From Thioploca sp. (GTDB taxonomy: Bacteria > Pseudomonadota > Gammaproteobacteria > Beggiatoales > Beggiatoaceae), in contig JAAUSR010000038.1 of assembly GCA_012032555.1 (NCBI GenBank), forward strand, positions 1-47,369: 47,369 nucleotides of DNA, read 5' to 3'. Below the pieces are notes generated by a model that was not told where the DNA came from, did no database searches, and saw nothing but the letters and a program-made list of their open reading frames with translations. The position numbers were made by a program, and so were the translations under genes. This document shows positions 9,238 to 16,911 of this stretch, piece by piece (position 1 is the stretch's first letter; each line of letters opens with the position of its first letter).

Positions 9238-9264
9238 CGTAGGGTGGGCATTGCCCACCCGACC
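9238..9264. repeat. Palindromic intergenic repeat (GGGTGGGC type)
   Basis: The sequence holds a perfect 8-bp stem, GGGTGGGC at 9242-9249 with GCCCACCC at 9253-9260, and a 3-nt loop, flanked by GTA and GAC. The same GTAGGGTGGGCATTGCCCACC type of palindrome is scattered in many bacterial genomes as a REP-like element. It could fold as a strong hairpin downstream of the radical SAM gene. Confidence 0.6.
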
Positions 9265-9382
9265 AATGAAAAACACCAATAGCGGGCCCCTATTCTATCC
9301 CAAATAAGCTCCATCCTAGCAGTCTTTTTAAAATGGTTAGTGTAAACACGGTATAAGTTGCAGCAATTAATACGTATATTGC

Positions 9383-9499
9383 TTAATGATCTAATATTTC
9401 AAATACATACTTAGCTTTATCAGCACGTAGGCCATGTTGAAGAGTCGAAAAGCTGTAAAGCAGAAGCAATGCCAGACCAAACCCCGTAAACCCTATCAC
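9383..9499 (-). pseudogene. Fragment encoding one membrane segment
   Basis: On the minus strand a frame from GTG (9499) to TAA (9383) encodes 38 residues. About 16 hydrophobic residues (VIGFTGFGLALLLLYSF) are followed by a polar tail, STLQHGLRADKAKYVFEILDH. It has no ribosome binding site. The frame continues upstream into a palindromic repeat (9522-9548), so it looks like the end of a membrane protein gene cut by repeat insertion. A genuine small membrane protein is the alternative. Confidence 0.3.
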
Positions 9500-9521
9500 A
9501 TGTCTTGTCGTTGGAACATCG

Positions 9522-9548
9522 GGTGCGTTAGTAACAACGTAACGCACC
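9522..9548. repeat. Palindromic repeat with GGTGCGTTA arms
   Basis: A 9-bp perfect stem (GGTGCGTTA at 9522-9530 with TAACGCACC at 9540-9548) encloses a 9-nt loop. GGTGCGTTA...TAACGCACC palindromes are a common dispersed intergenic type. It lies just before the stop of the minus-strand secreted protein gene at 9599. Confidence 0.55.
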
Positions 9549-9598
9549 ATTTTCAACAACGGTTTTTTATCCGAAGTTTGGGTGAGGATAGTGTTAAA

Positions 9599-10435
9599 TT
9601 AATGATTAGCTGATTTAGTTTGTTTAAGTTGTCCACAAACCGGGTTAGTCGAATTGACGTCTTGGGTTAATTGGTTGCGATTGGGGCAGTTTTTGGGGGT
9701 AAATTGAACGGCTTCGAGCGGTGACAATACCATTTCACCATAATGACGTCCGTCATAATCTGCCTTATTAAGTAAAGCGGCTTGGAAATAAAAAGTATCG
9801 TTACCGGCTTCCACTTGTTGGCGTAATTTATCTAGTTCTAAATCAATATCTAAAGTTATTGGGGTTAGTGCTGATTTAGGTTGGTTAGGTGCTTGGTCGG
9901 GTTTGGCGGCAATTTGGTAAGTATCCAAAATCTGAACATCATTGATATCTAAAGCTAATTTATTATCTGAATTCGGGGTTTCTAATTGTGGTTGCGGTGA
10001 TAAGCATTGACTATAAAGTAACACTAATACCCGTTCTTCCGTGGTAGTCATAATGGGAGAGAGGGTAAATTTTAACTTTATAGATTGTTTTTCTTGGGGA
10101 TCAAAAGTGAGCGAAGAAACTCGGTGTGGCTTAGGTTGGATAGTCAAGTTAGCAACATTGCTTGGACATTGTTTGACTTGTTTGGCTATAGCCAGATCAA
10201 CTCGAATAGCCGCAATATTAATTTGGCTTTTACCTTGATCCGGCCTAACAGGCGGTGGTTGAGTCGGTGCTGGTTGTACTACTTGTGGTTCTTGACTGGG
10301 TGGTGGGGTTGCTTCTTCATGGGGTCGTGGTTTGGGTAAACCATTGGGGCTTTTAGTATTAGCCCAAGCAGTGGTAGTGGTTAATAACAAAGCGTAAGCT
10401 AATTTAGCCTGTTTAGTCCGATTAGATTTTTTCAT
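9599..10435 (-). CDS. Secreted Pro-rich protein of unknown function
   Basis: I do not recognise this 278-residue protein. It starts with a basic n-region (KKSNRTKQAK) and a hydrophobic stretch ending TTTTAWA at about residue 25, so Sec export with cleavage before NTKSPNG is likely. Residues 27-70 are rich in Pro, Gln and Glu (PPPSQEPQ, PTQPPPVRPD), as in an extended linker. The remaining 200 residues are predicted mainly strand, with four Cys (CPSN, QCLSP, NCPNR, VCGQ) that may form disulfides in the periplasm. It lies 52 nt downstream of the acetyltransferase gene in the same direction and may be cotranscribed with it. No enzyme motif is visible. Confidence 0.7.
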   Translation of the reverse strand: MKKSNRTKQAKLAYALLLTTTTAWANTKSPNGLPKPRPHEEATPPPSQEPQVVQPAPTQPPPVRPDQGKSQINIAAIRVDLAIAKQVKQCPSNVANLTIQPKPHRVSSLTFDPQEKQSIKLKFTLSPIMTTTEERVLVLLYSQCLSPQPQLETPNSDNKLALDINDVQILDTYQIAAKPDQAPNQPKSALTPITLDIDLELDKLRQQVEAGNDTFYFQAALLNKADYDGRHYGEMVLSPLEAVQFTPKNCPNRNQLTQDVNSTNPVCGQLKQTKSANH

Positions 10436-10487
10436 AGTGGATTCCTTATTTATTTCAATGAGTCATTTTATTCTAGCAGGGTTTATT

Positions 10488-11186
10488 TCAATGGTTGAGC
10501 ATTTTTTGCAATCCAATTAAAAACCGGTGGTTAGCCGCTGCTGATAATTTTTCATTTGATGAAAGTTTTATGATTTCATAGGATTGGGTAACATCTCTTC
10601 CGAGTAAGCGTAAAGAATAGCGGCGAATTTTGTCATGATGACGAAAACGGGTTACGGTTATCCCATTGATATAAAGATCAATAAACTTTTTTTCGGCTAA
10701 CCAATAATGATGTTTTGCTAAAGTGCCTTCATGCTGAAAGCCAAATTTCAACATATTTTGCTGAGCAAACTGATTGTACTCATAAACATAAGCATAAATC
10801 TTGTTCAAGTGATAAACATTAAAGGCTAAATCGAGTACTAATAACGTAGCTTCAGTGCCATAACCAACTGAACGATGTTGTTTATCGAATAGTCCTATCA
10901 AAAATTCGGCTCGTTGGTGAATGGGGGAATAATCTCCCAAAGCGGTAACACCAATTGCTCCATGTTGCTTATGCAAAATTAACCATTCTAGATAACCGAG
11001 TTCAATCGGAGAATATTGTTCTCTTTCTTCTAATAATTCAATGAGTTGTTTTTCATTCGGTTGCGCATGGTTAGAATGGTATAAACGCATAAAAGCTTCA
11101 TCTTGATAAGCGCGTAATAAAATAGTGGTATCTTGTGGTGTGGTTCTGCGTATTTGCAAAGCATGACCTTGATTAGAAAACAACAT
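10488..11186 (-). CDS. GNAT family N-acetyltransferase (RimJ/RimL type)
   Basis: The 232-residue protein has the layout of RimJ/RimL/SpeG-like acetyltransferases over residues 8-170: LQIRRTTPQDTTILLRAYQD at the start, an IGVTALGDYSP strand, a HRSVGYGTEATLLVLDLAF region that replaces the RxxGxG/A acetyl-CoA loop, and NKIYAYVYEYNQFAQQNMLKFGFQHEG, the Asn/Ser-rich C-terminal signature. It would transfer acetyl from acetyl-CoA to an amino group; the substrate is unknown. About 60 residues after the domain have no known fold. The gene lies directly upstream of the secreted protein gene and 82 nt from the divergent InlB-repeat gene. Confidence 0.85.
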   Translation of the reverse strand: MLFSNQGHALQIRRTTPQDTTILLRAYQDEAFMRLYHSNHAQPNEKQLIELLEEREQYSPIELGYLEWLILHKQHGAIGVTALGDYSPIHQRAEFLIGLFDKQHRSVGYGTEATLLVLDLAFNVYHLNKIYAYVYEYNQFAQQNMLKFGFQHEGTLAKHHYWLAEKKFIDLYINGITVTRFRHHDKIRRYSLRLLGRDVTQSYEIIKLSSNEKLSAAANHRFLIGLQKMLNH

Positions 11187-11268
11187 ATTTTTTAACGAAA
11201 CAATGGCTGAAAAAAAGATTATACTAAATAAAATTTCTCTGTTTTGGTTATCCAGAGGGTAAGTTCTT

Positions 11269-13332
11269 ATGAAGCTTTATCATATCAGTTTAATAGTCAA
11301 TCCGGTTATTTTACCCCAGCGACGTCTTTTTTCGAGGTTGCTTGGAATTATTTTCAGTATCAGTATACTCCCGCAAGGGGTTGCTGATACCCATTGCAAT
11401 GCGACTATCTGTACTGGAACGACTAATAATTGTCAGCGTGTGTCATTAATGCCCATAGAACAATGTGAAACTTTGTTAAATGTTTACCACAGTACGAATG
11501 GACCAGCTTGGAAAAATAATGTTGGTTGGAATGTGACTGACGAACCACGTAACTTTGCTTTAGTAGTGACTCGGGCAGATGGATCGGTTACTGCATTGAA
11601 TTTATTTGAGAATTACTTAAATGGCCTGCTGCCGGATTTAAGTGCTTTATCGAGTCTAGAAATACTTAATCTGTATGAAAATCAACTCACCGGTACCTTA
11701 CCACCGCTTAATACCTTGAGCAATTTAAAAGTTATTAATCTCAGAAATAATCACCTACAGGGACCTTTGCCTAATTTAAGTTCGCTTACTCAATTAGAAG
11801 TTCTATCCCTGTATAATAATGAACTGTGTGGACCAATTCCAAATTTAAGTTCGTTGACTCAATTAAGACAATTAGATTTAAGTTATAATCGTTTTACCGG
11901 TGCCATTCCGGATTTACGCCAGTTGCCGAAATTAAAATCAGTCGGTCTCAAAGGTAATCAACTTTGTCGAGAGAGTAATAGGGATTATACTGGTTTTGAA
12001 TATGCGGTAAACGCTTATCCGATTTGTTCTCCGGATACACAATATCCTCCCTGTACTCAACCCACTTCACCACCCGTCAACCTAAATTCATTGCCACTTA
12101 CGCTAAGTAAAAAAGGGGATGGCAGTGGACAAATCCTTGGCGAAGGAATTGATTGTGGTGATGATTGTGAGGAACAATATCCACCGAATACGATAGTCAC
12201 ACTAACTGCTTTACCAGCAATGGATTCTATTTTTAGCGGTTGGGGGGGAGCTTGTTCTGGGCGTATTACACTTTCAGATACCCCGGCTTACTGTCAATTA
12301 ATAATGAATCAAGCACAATCCGTTATCGCTAATTTCACTGCCGCTGTGCGTAATGAATACACCTTAACAGTAACGAAAGGTAGTAATGGTAACGGCGGTA
12401 TTACGGCAGAAGGAATTTCTTGTGGTAATGATTGCAATCAGGTCTATGCTAAAGAGACCTTAGTGACGTTAGCGGCTGCACCGGCCGGAGATTCTACTTT
12501 TGCCGGTTGGACTGGAGCCTGTGCCGGCACCCAACCAATTTGCCAAATAGTAATGTCGCAAGATCAAAATGTTACCGCGAGTTTTAATTTAGGTTCAACT
12601 CAATCTGCTTATTCACTAACAATAAATAAAACCGGTGAGGGTGAAGGTCGAGTGGTAAGTGCTAATATCGACTGTGGTGGAGATTGTAGTGAGTCATATA
12701 GTGATGGTGCCGTAGTGATATTAACCGCTCAACCAGCCTCCGATTCTCAGTTTGCTAGTTGGAGTGGGGCTTGTGTAGGAATGTCACCGACCTGTCAAGT
12801 CACTCTCATGCAAAATCAGACGGTGACAGCACATTTTGACCGTTTACCACCTCCTATTGAAACGGCTGTGGTTTTAACCGTTAACAAAGCGGGGATGGGA
12901 ACGGGTACCGTGATGGCTGCTGGTATGGCTTGTGGAGCGGTTTGTACTGCCCAATATGCTCTCAATACGGCGGTTACGCTTAATGCTAGTGCCGCATCCG
13001 GTTCTACTTTTAGCGGTTGGCAAGGGGCTTGTACTGGAACGACGCCAACTTGCCAACTGGTGATGAACCAAAATCAAACGGTTAGTGCTACTTTCAATGG
13101 AACATCCGCTACCACTGATAATCCCACTATTCCTCCAAACAGTTCCGCATCAAGTGAGTTATTGAAATTTGTGGGGCTGAAAGAAATTTACCAAGTTGGT
13201 GAATTATTTATTCTAGATTTAATTGAACAAGTTCAAACCCCACTTCGTACACCTCGAGTTGACTTATGGGTAGCAATTGAATATCCTGACCAAACATTTC
13301 ATTATATGACTGAATTACCATTCAAGTTGTGA
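11269..13332 (+). CDS. LRR and InlB-type repeat surface protein, first frame of a split gene
   Basis: The 687-residue product has an N-terminal export signal (hydrophobic stretch near residues 22-38, ending VADTHC), then about five leucine-rich repeats at roughly 100-245 (for example LSSLEILNLYENQLTGTLP). Four InlB B-type repeats of 75-80 residues follow at about 275-620. Each has Cys at CG-x-DC, a TLTA-x-P core, GW-x-GAC, a fourth Cys and Q-x-VTA-x-F. A last domain begins at about 635 (FVGLKEIYQVGELFILDL). Such proteins are adhesins or surface proteins. The frame closes with TGA at 13330 in the middle of that last domain, and the rest continues at 13329 in the -1 frame. GAGGGTAAG precedes the ATG. 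Confidence 0.85.
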   Translation: MKLYHISLIVNPVILPQRRLFSRLLGIIFSISILPQGVADTHCNATICTGTTNNCQRVSLMPIEQCETLLNVYHSTNGPAWKNNVGWNVTDEPRNFALVVTRADGSVTALNLFENYLNGLLPDLSALSSLEILNLYENQLTGTLPPLNTLSNLKVINLRNNHLQGPLPNLSSLTQLEVLSLYNNELCGPIPNLSSLTQLRQLDLSYNRFTGAIPDLRQLPKLKSVGLKGNQLCRESNRDYTGFEYAVNAYPICSPDTQYPPCTQPTSPPVNLNSLPLTLSKKGDGSGQILGEGIDCGDDCEEQYPPNTIVTLTALPAMDSIFSGWGGACSGRITLSDTPAYCQLIMNQAQSVIANFTAAVRNEYTLTVTKGSNGNGGITAEGISCGNDCNQVYAKETLVTLAAAPAGDSTFAGWTGACAGTQPICQIVMSQDQNVTASFNLGSTQSAYSLTINKTGEGEGRVVSANIDCGGDCSESYSDGAVVILTAQPASDSQFASWSGACVGMSPTCQVTLMQNQTVTAHFDRLPPPIETAVVLTVNKAGMGTGTVMAAGMACGAVCTAQYALNTAVTLNASAASGSTFSGWQGACTGTTPTCQLVMNQNQTVSATFNGTSATTDNPTIPPNSSASSELLKFVGLKEIYQVGELFILDLIEQVQTPLRTPRVDLWVAIEYPDQTFHYMTELPFKL

Positions 13333-13820
13333 GTACATTACCTCAACCTTATCGGCGTAATCTTCCCAGTGTAGAATTAACGAGCCGTGAAGAACGGTAC
13401 CATTTGTTATACTTTGATATTCCACCGAATATTAGTGGTACCTATAGCTTTTATGCGGTTTACAATCAAGCTGGTGCTGATCTAAGCAACCTCTTGTTTA
13501 CTCAACAATCTGCTATTGCTTTTGCCAGCACTTTTATTAGTAGTGATATCAATCCAACGGTGCTAACAACCATTCCAACGACTTTGTCCATGATAGTGGG
13601 AGAAAAATTAGAATTATTAGTTGACTCGGCCGCCAATTTTGATGCTATTTTGTCAACGTGTCAGATAACGCCACTGGGAATTGTGCAAAGCTATTCGGGG
13701 TTGTCGAGTACTGGCGCGGGAGTGAGTTGTTATTTAACTGGCTTACAGTCAGGGGATGCCGTGTTGACTACCACCAACAAAAATGGCCAGTTGGCCACAA
13801 CGCATATTATTGTGCGGTAA
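13329..13820 (+). CDS. C-terminal continuation of the InlB-repeat protein in the -1 frame
   Basis: The 163-residue frame opens at a GTG that overlaps the TGA of the previous frame (GTGA). Its first residues, after LPFKL of the first frame, read STLPQPYRRNLPS and then YHLLYFDIPPNISGTYSFYAVY. Together with the preceding FHYMTELPFKL they form one continuous strand-rich domain of a kind I associate with surface proteins of Beggiatoa relatives. A bacterial Ig-like domain follows (about 75-163: TLSMIVGEKLELLV ... GDAVLTTTNKNG). It has no signal peptide of its own. Together the two frames would make about 850 residues. A one-base indel, a recent mutation or translational reinitiation at GTGA could each explain the split. 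Confidence 0.7.
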   Translation: MSTLPQPYRRNLPSVELTSREERYHLLYFDIPPNISGTYSFYAVYNQAGADLSNLLFTQQSAIAFASTFISSDINPTVLTTIPTTLSMIVGEKLELLVDSAANFDAILSTCQITPLGIVQSYSGLSSTGAGVSCYLTGLQSGDAVLTTTNKNGQLATTHIIVR

Positions 13821-13886
13821 CGGAATTAAAACCGCTAAAACTTCTAACTCTCAGGGGGTTTAAACCAGAGTGGTTCAATTACCTTG

Positions 13887-14921
13887 ATGTTTGCTAAATC
13901 GACTCTCACTAGTGGTTATATTTTACATATTTTAATACCGGAATTATTTCCTTATCACACCCTCGCTACGCCAGCGCTTCGTCTCGATAGCCTAGAAAAG
14001 CTATTGTCGCGAGCTTATCTGGAAGATTGGACTCATCCGGGTTGGATGGCGAGTCTCTTTGCCCTGTTTGAACTCCCGGTTAACCAACCTTTACCAATTG
14101 CACCACTCACTCGTTTGGGGGATGTTAATGATAGTGGTCATCACATTTGGTTACGAGCCGATCCGGTTCACTTACAGGCTTATCGTGATCAGGTATTACT
14201 GTTTGATACACGCTCAGGATTCACGCTCACCTTAGCAGAAGCACAAACTTTAATCAATGAAATTAACCCGCTCTATGAAGCAATGGGATTGCAGTTTTCT
14301 GCACCAACTCCAACACGTTGGTATGTTACTTTACCGCAATTTCCACAATTAACCACTTGTCCTTTACCTGAAGTGATAGGTAAAAATATCCAACCTTACT
14401 TACCCAGTGGTCAAGATAAAACCGATTGGTGGAAAATACTCAATGAAATCCAAATGAGCTTACATCAAAGTCCGGTCAACATTGAACGTGAGGCACGCGG
14501 TGAATTGAGCATTAATAGCGTTTGGTTTTGGGGATTAGGGCAATTACCTACTGCACCATCGTCAGTCCGTTGGTCTCATGTCTGGACCGATGAAGCCCTA
14601 ACTCGCGGGTTAGCTCGCTTAGCTCAAGTTCCCTACTCTGCCGTTCCAGCTAATGGTGAAGAATGGTTAGCACATTTGATACCCGGAGAACATTTACTAA
14701 CGCTATTTTCGCCTCAAGATAACATTGCGCAATGGGCTACTTGGCTTACTAAACTGGAAACAAAATGGTTTGCACCGCTATTTGAAGCTATAAAGAGACG
14801 TCAATTTGATGCCATTATTCTCTATCCGGGTCAAGCTCAAGCTTTTATCCTAACCCCCGCTCATGCGCGCCATTATTGGTGGCGACGCCAGCGGCATTGG
14901 CAAAGTTTTATCTCCAATTAA
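13887..14921 (+). CDS. RpfE / cofactor-independent phosphoglycerate mutase-like protein
   Basis: The 344-residue protein matches the proteobacterial family annotated as RpfE-type regulatory protein or phosphoglycerate mutase-like. Its signatures are WLRADPVHLQAYRDQVLLFD (about residues 87-106), LTLAEAQTLINEIN, a RWYVTLP strand, LNEIQMSLHQSPVNIEREAR (about 188-207) and INSVWFWGLGQLP (about 211-223). The family is related in fold to alkaline-phosphatase-like mutases but lacks a proven activity. The ATG at 13887 is preceded by an in-frame TTG; neither has a strong ribosome binding site. It is 66 nt after the InlB-repeat gene and in the same direction, so it may share its transcript. The protein is cytoplasmic by appearance. 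Confidence 0.75.
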   Translation: MFAKSTLTSGYILHILIPELFPYHTLATPALRLDSLEKLLSRAYLEDWTHPGWMASLFALFELPVNQPLPIAPLTRLGDVNDSGHHIWLRADPVHLQAYRDQVLLFDTRSGFTLTLAEAQTLINEINPLYEAMGLQFSAPTPTRWYVTLPQFPQLTTCPLPEVIGKNIQPYLPSGQDKTDWWKILNEIQMSLHQSPVNIEREARGELSINSVWFWGLGQLPTAPSSVRWSHVWTDEALTRGLARLAQVPYSAVPANGEEWLAHLIPGEHLLTLFSPQDNIAQWATWLTKLETKWFAPLFEAIKRRQFDAIILYPGQAQAFILTPAHARHYWWRRQRHWQSFISN

Positions 14922-15005
14922 ATGTTCAAATGGTTACCTTCACAAGGGGGAAAGGAGTAACGTATGGATTATTATTCGGGTGATATACCCAATGATTTTC
15001 CGGCT

Positions 15006-15040
15006 ATTTCCCCCTTTAGAAAAGGGAGATTAGGGGAAAT
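15006..15040. repeat. Imperfect palindrome ATTTCCCC...GGGGAAAT
   Basis: Arms of 8 bp (15006-15013 and 15033-15040) enclose an inner pyrimidine/purine palindrome, CCCTTTAGAAAAGGG. It lies in the 235-nt gap before porG. This C-rich/G-rich hairpin type also occurs at 42451-42477, so it is probably a dispersed intergenic repeat that may also end transcription. Confidence 0.45.
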
Positions 15041-15123
15041 TTATGGAAAGACAATTTTCCGAAATTTCCTCATCCTCTCTTCTTTATCAAAGGCGGTATG
15101 TAAACTGAGTCATTATTCAAATT

Positions 15124-15144
15124 GAACTGATAACTGTTAACTGA
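15124..15144 (+). repeat. Three phased TAACTGA-like heptamers before porG
   Basis: Three consecutive 7-nt units read GAACTGA, TAACTGT, TAACTGA with no spacer. They end just before the AAAGGAG ribosome binding site and the porG ATG at 15157. Direct TAACTGA repeats upstream of genes are a known peculiarity of marine Beggiatoaceae genomes, with a proposed regulatory role. The identity with that repeat family is my inference from sequence and position. Confidence 0.6.
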
Positions 15145-15156
15145 TAAAGGAGTGTT

Positions 15157-15738
15157 ATGATAGAAATACGCATTCATGGGCGTGGCGGTCAAGGTAATGT
15201 CGTAGCGGCTTATCTGCTAGCAATGGCTGCTTTTGAAGAAGGTCGTTTTGGCCAAGCTTTTCCTAATTTTGGTGCTGAGCGACGAGGTGCCCCAGTGATG
15301 GCATTTGTTCGTATCGCGGATAAACCCATTCAACGACGTAATCAAGTACTCCACCCCACCTTCTTAATTATCCAAGATCAAGCTTTGTTGAAAATACCTG
15401 GTGTAACTGATGGCTTACTACCTCATGGCAAAATCTTAGTCAATTCTAATTTAACGAGTGTCGAGCTATCTAATCAATTAGGTAAAGAAATTACGACGTT
15501 ACCGGCTGCAACCTTAGCCAAAAAGATTTTAGGTCGCCCAGTACCGAATACGGCCTTATTAGCCGCATTTTTTGCTTTAACTCAATTACTGTCTCAAGAA
15601 TCCTTAGCACAGGTTTTGAAAAAACGTTTTAAAGGTGAAATCTTGGAAAAAAACTTACAACTTATTCAACAAGCTGCTGAACTCGTTGCAGTGGGTCAAT
15701 GGCAACCACCGGAGGTATCTCATGTTGCAAGCGCTTGA
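15157..15738 (+). CDS. porG: 2-oxoacid (pyruvate):ferredoxin oxidoreductase, gamma subunit
   Basis: The 193-residue protein is the gamma subunit of a multi-subunit pyruvate or 2-ketoisovalerate:ferredoxin oxidoreductase, which oxidatively decarboxylates a 2-oxoacid to acyl-CoA and reduced ferredoxin in the cytoplasm. It shows the N-terminal GRGGQGNV motif (residues 8-15), FPNFGAERRGAPVMAFVRI (about 34-52), which belongs to the CoA/substrate interface, and a C-terminal helix. AAAGGAG precedes the ATG, and phased heptamer repeats lie directly upstream. Its last 17 nt overlap the next gene, so the two are translationally coupled. The substrate is most probably pyruvate by gene order, but this is not provable from the sequence. 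Confidence 0.9.
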   Translation: MIEIRIHGRGGQGNVVAAYLLAMAAFEEGRFGQAFPNFGAERRGAPVMAFVRIADKPIQRRNQVLHPTFLIIQDQALLKIPGVTDGLLPHGKILVNSNLTSVELSNQLGKEITTLPAATLAKKILGRPVPNTALLAAFFALTQLLSQESLAQVLKKRFKGEILEKNLQLIQQAAELVAVGQWQPPEVSHVASA

Positions 15739-16894
15739 AGGTTCCCAAGCTGTTGCTCAAGCGGTGGCGCTTTGTCGTCCCCAAGTCATTGCAGCTTATC
15801 CGATTACGCCACAAACTCATATTGTCGAAAGCATTTCTAGGCTCGTGGCAGATGGTAAATTACATTGTGAATTTGTCAGTGTAGAGAGTGAATTTTCCGC
15901 TGCTTCAGTGGTACTCGGTGCAGCTATAGCCGGTTCGCGAGCTTATACAGCGACTTCTTCTCAAGGGATTCTGCTGATGGCTGAAGTGTTATTTAACATC
16001 GCCGGTATGAGAGTTCCTTTAGTAATGACTTGTGCTAATCGAGCTATTTCTAGTCCGTTATCGATTTGGAATGATCAACAAGATTCAATGTCGGTCCGGG
16101 ATGCTGGTTGGATTCAATTATATTGTGCGGATAATCAAGAAGCGGTCGATACCAGCATTCAAGCCTATCGGATTGCGGAACGAACCGAATTACCGGTGAT
16201 GGTTTGTATGGACGGGTTTATTTTAACTCATACTTTGGAAGGGATTGATATTCCAACATCTAAACAAGTTGATAGCTTTCTACCACCTTATCAATTTGCT
16301 CGGCAACTGGATCCACGACATCCACTCAGCTTAGGAACACTAGTCTCGCCAGATTTCTACCCAGAAGCGCGACATTCTCACCATCAAGCGTTACTTAATG
16401 CTCAAGCTGAGATTGTTTCTGCTGATCAGGATTGGTTTGCCTTGACTGGTCGCAAAAGCGGTGGATTATTAACGGTAGAAGGTCCAGAACAAGCGACAGT
16501 TGCTATTTTGACTATTGGTTCGGTGTTAGGTACCTTACGAGCCGCTTTAGAAGAATTACCGCCCGGACAACCGGTGAAATTAATTAAGCTACGTTCTTTT
16601 CGTCCTTTTCCTAAGGAAACTTTAAAAGCCGCGTGTAAAGGGTTAAAAGACCTAATTGTCTTAGAAAAAGCTTTCTCACCGGGAAGTGGTGGTATTGTGG
16701 GTTTAGAAGTATTAGCCGCTGTAGCTGAATTACCCCGGCCACCACGCGTGCATAATTTTGCTGCCGGTTTAGGTGGACGTGATATTCCACTAGATATATT
16801 GCCACGCCTATTAGCGGTACTGGAAGAACCCGATAATAATCGTTTTCGCATTATCGATGTTGATCTAGAAAGATTACCGCTAGCTGATAGATAA
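15722..16894 (+). CDS. porA: 2-oxoacid (pyruvate):ferredoxin oxidoreductase, alpha subunit
   Basis: The 390-residue alpha subunit starts at ATG 15722 (MLQALEGSQAVAQAV), with GGAGG seven nt upstream inside the end of porG. It carries the pyrimidine-binding domain of the TPP enzyme (AAYPITPQTHIVE at about 20-32; VESEFSAASVVLGAA near 52-66; TATSSQGILLMAEVLF near 73-88) and a C-terminal transketolase-like domain II (GSVLGTLRAALEELP ... LKLRSFRPFPKE). It works as a heteromer with PorG and PorB. An upstream in-frame ATG at 15635 lies inside porG and is not used. The length is normal for the family. Confidence 0.92.
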   Translation: MLQALEGSQAVAQAVALCRPQVIAAYPITPQTHIVESISRLVADGKLHCEFVSVESEFSAASVVLGAAIAGSRAYTATSSQGILLMAEVLFNIAGMRVPLVMTCANRAISSPLSIWNDQQDSMSVRDAGWIQLYCADNQEAVDTSIQAYRIAERTELPVMVCMDGFILTHTLEGIDIPTSKQVDSFLPPYQFARQLDPRHPLSLGTLVSPDFYPEARHSHHQALLNAQAEIVSADQDWFALTGRKSGGLLTVEGPEQATVAILTIGSVLGTLRAALEELPPGQPVKLIKLRSFRPFPKETLKAACKGLKDLIVLEKAFSPGSGGIVGLEVLAAVAELPRPPRVHNFAAGLGGRDIPLDILPRLLAVLEEPDNNRFRIIDVDLERLPLADR

Positions 16895-16911
16895 ATTGAG
16901 GTCACGCTAAC

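Noticed and set aside
12090-13100. Regularly spaced similar segments of about 240 nt, as in a repeat array
   Set aside because: They are coding InlB-type protein repeats with conserved Cys and Trp, not a CRISPR or a DNA-level tandem repeat.
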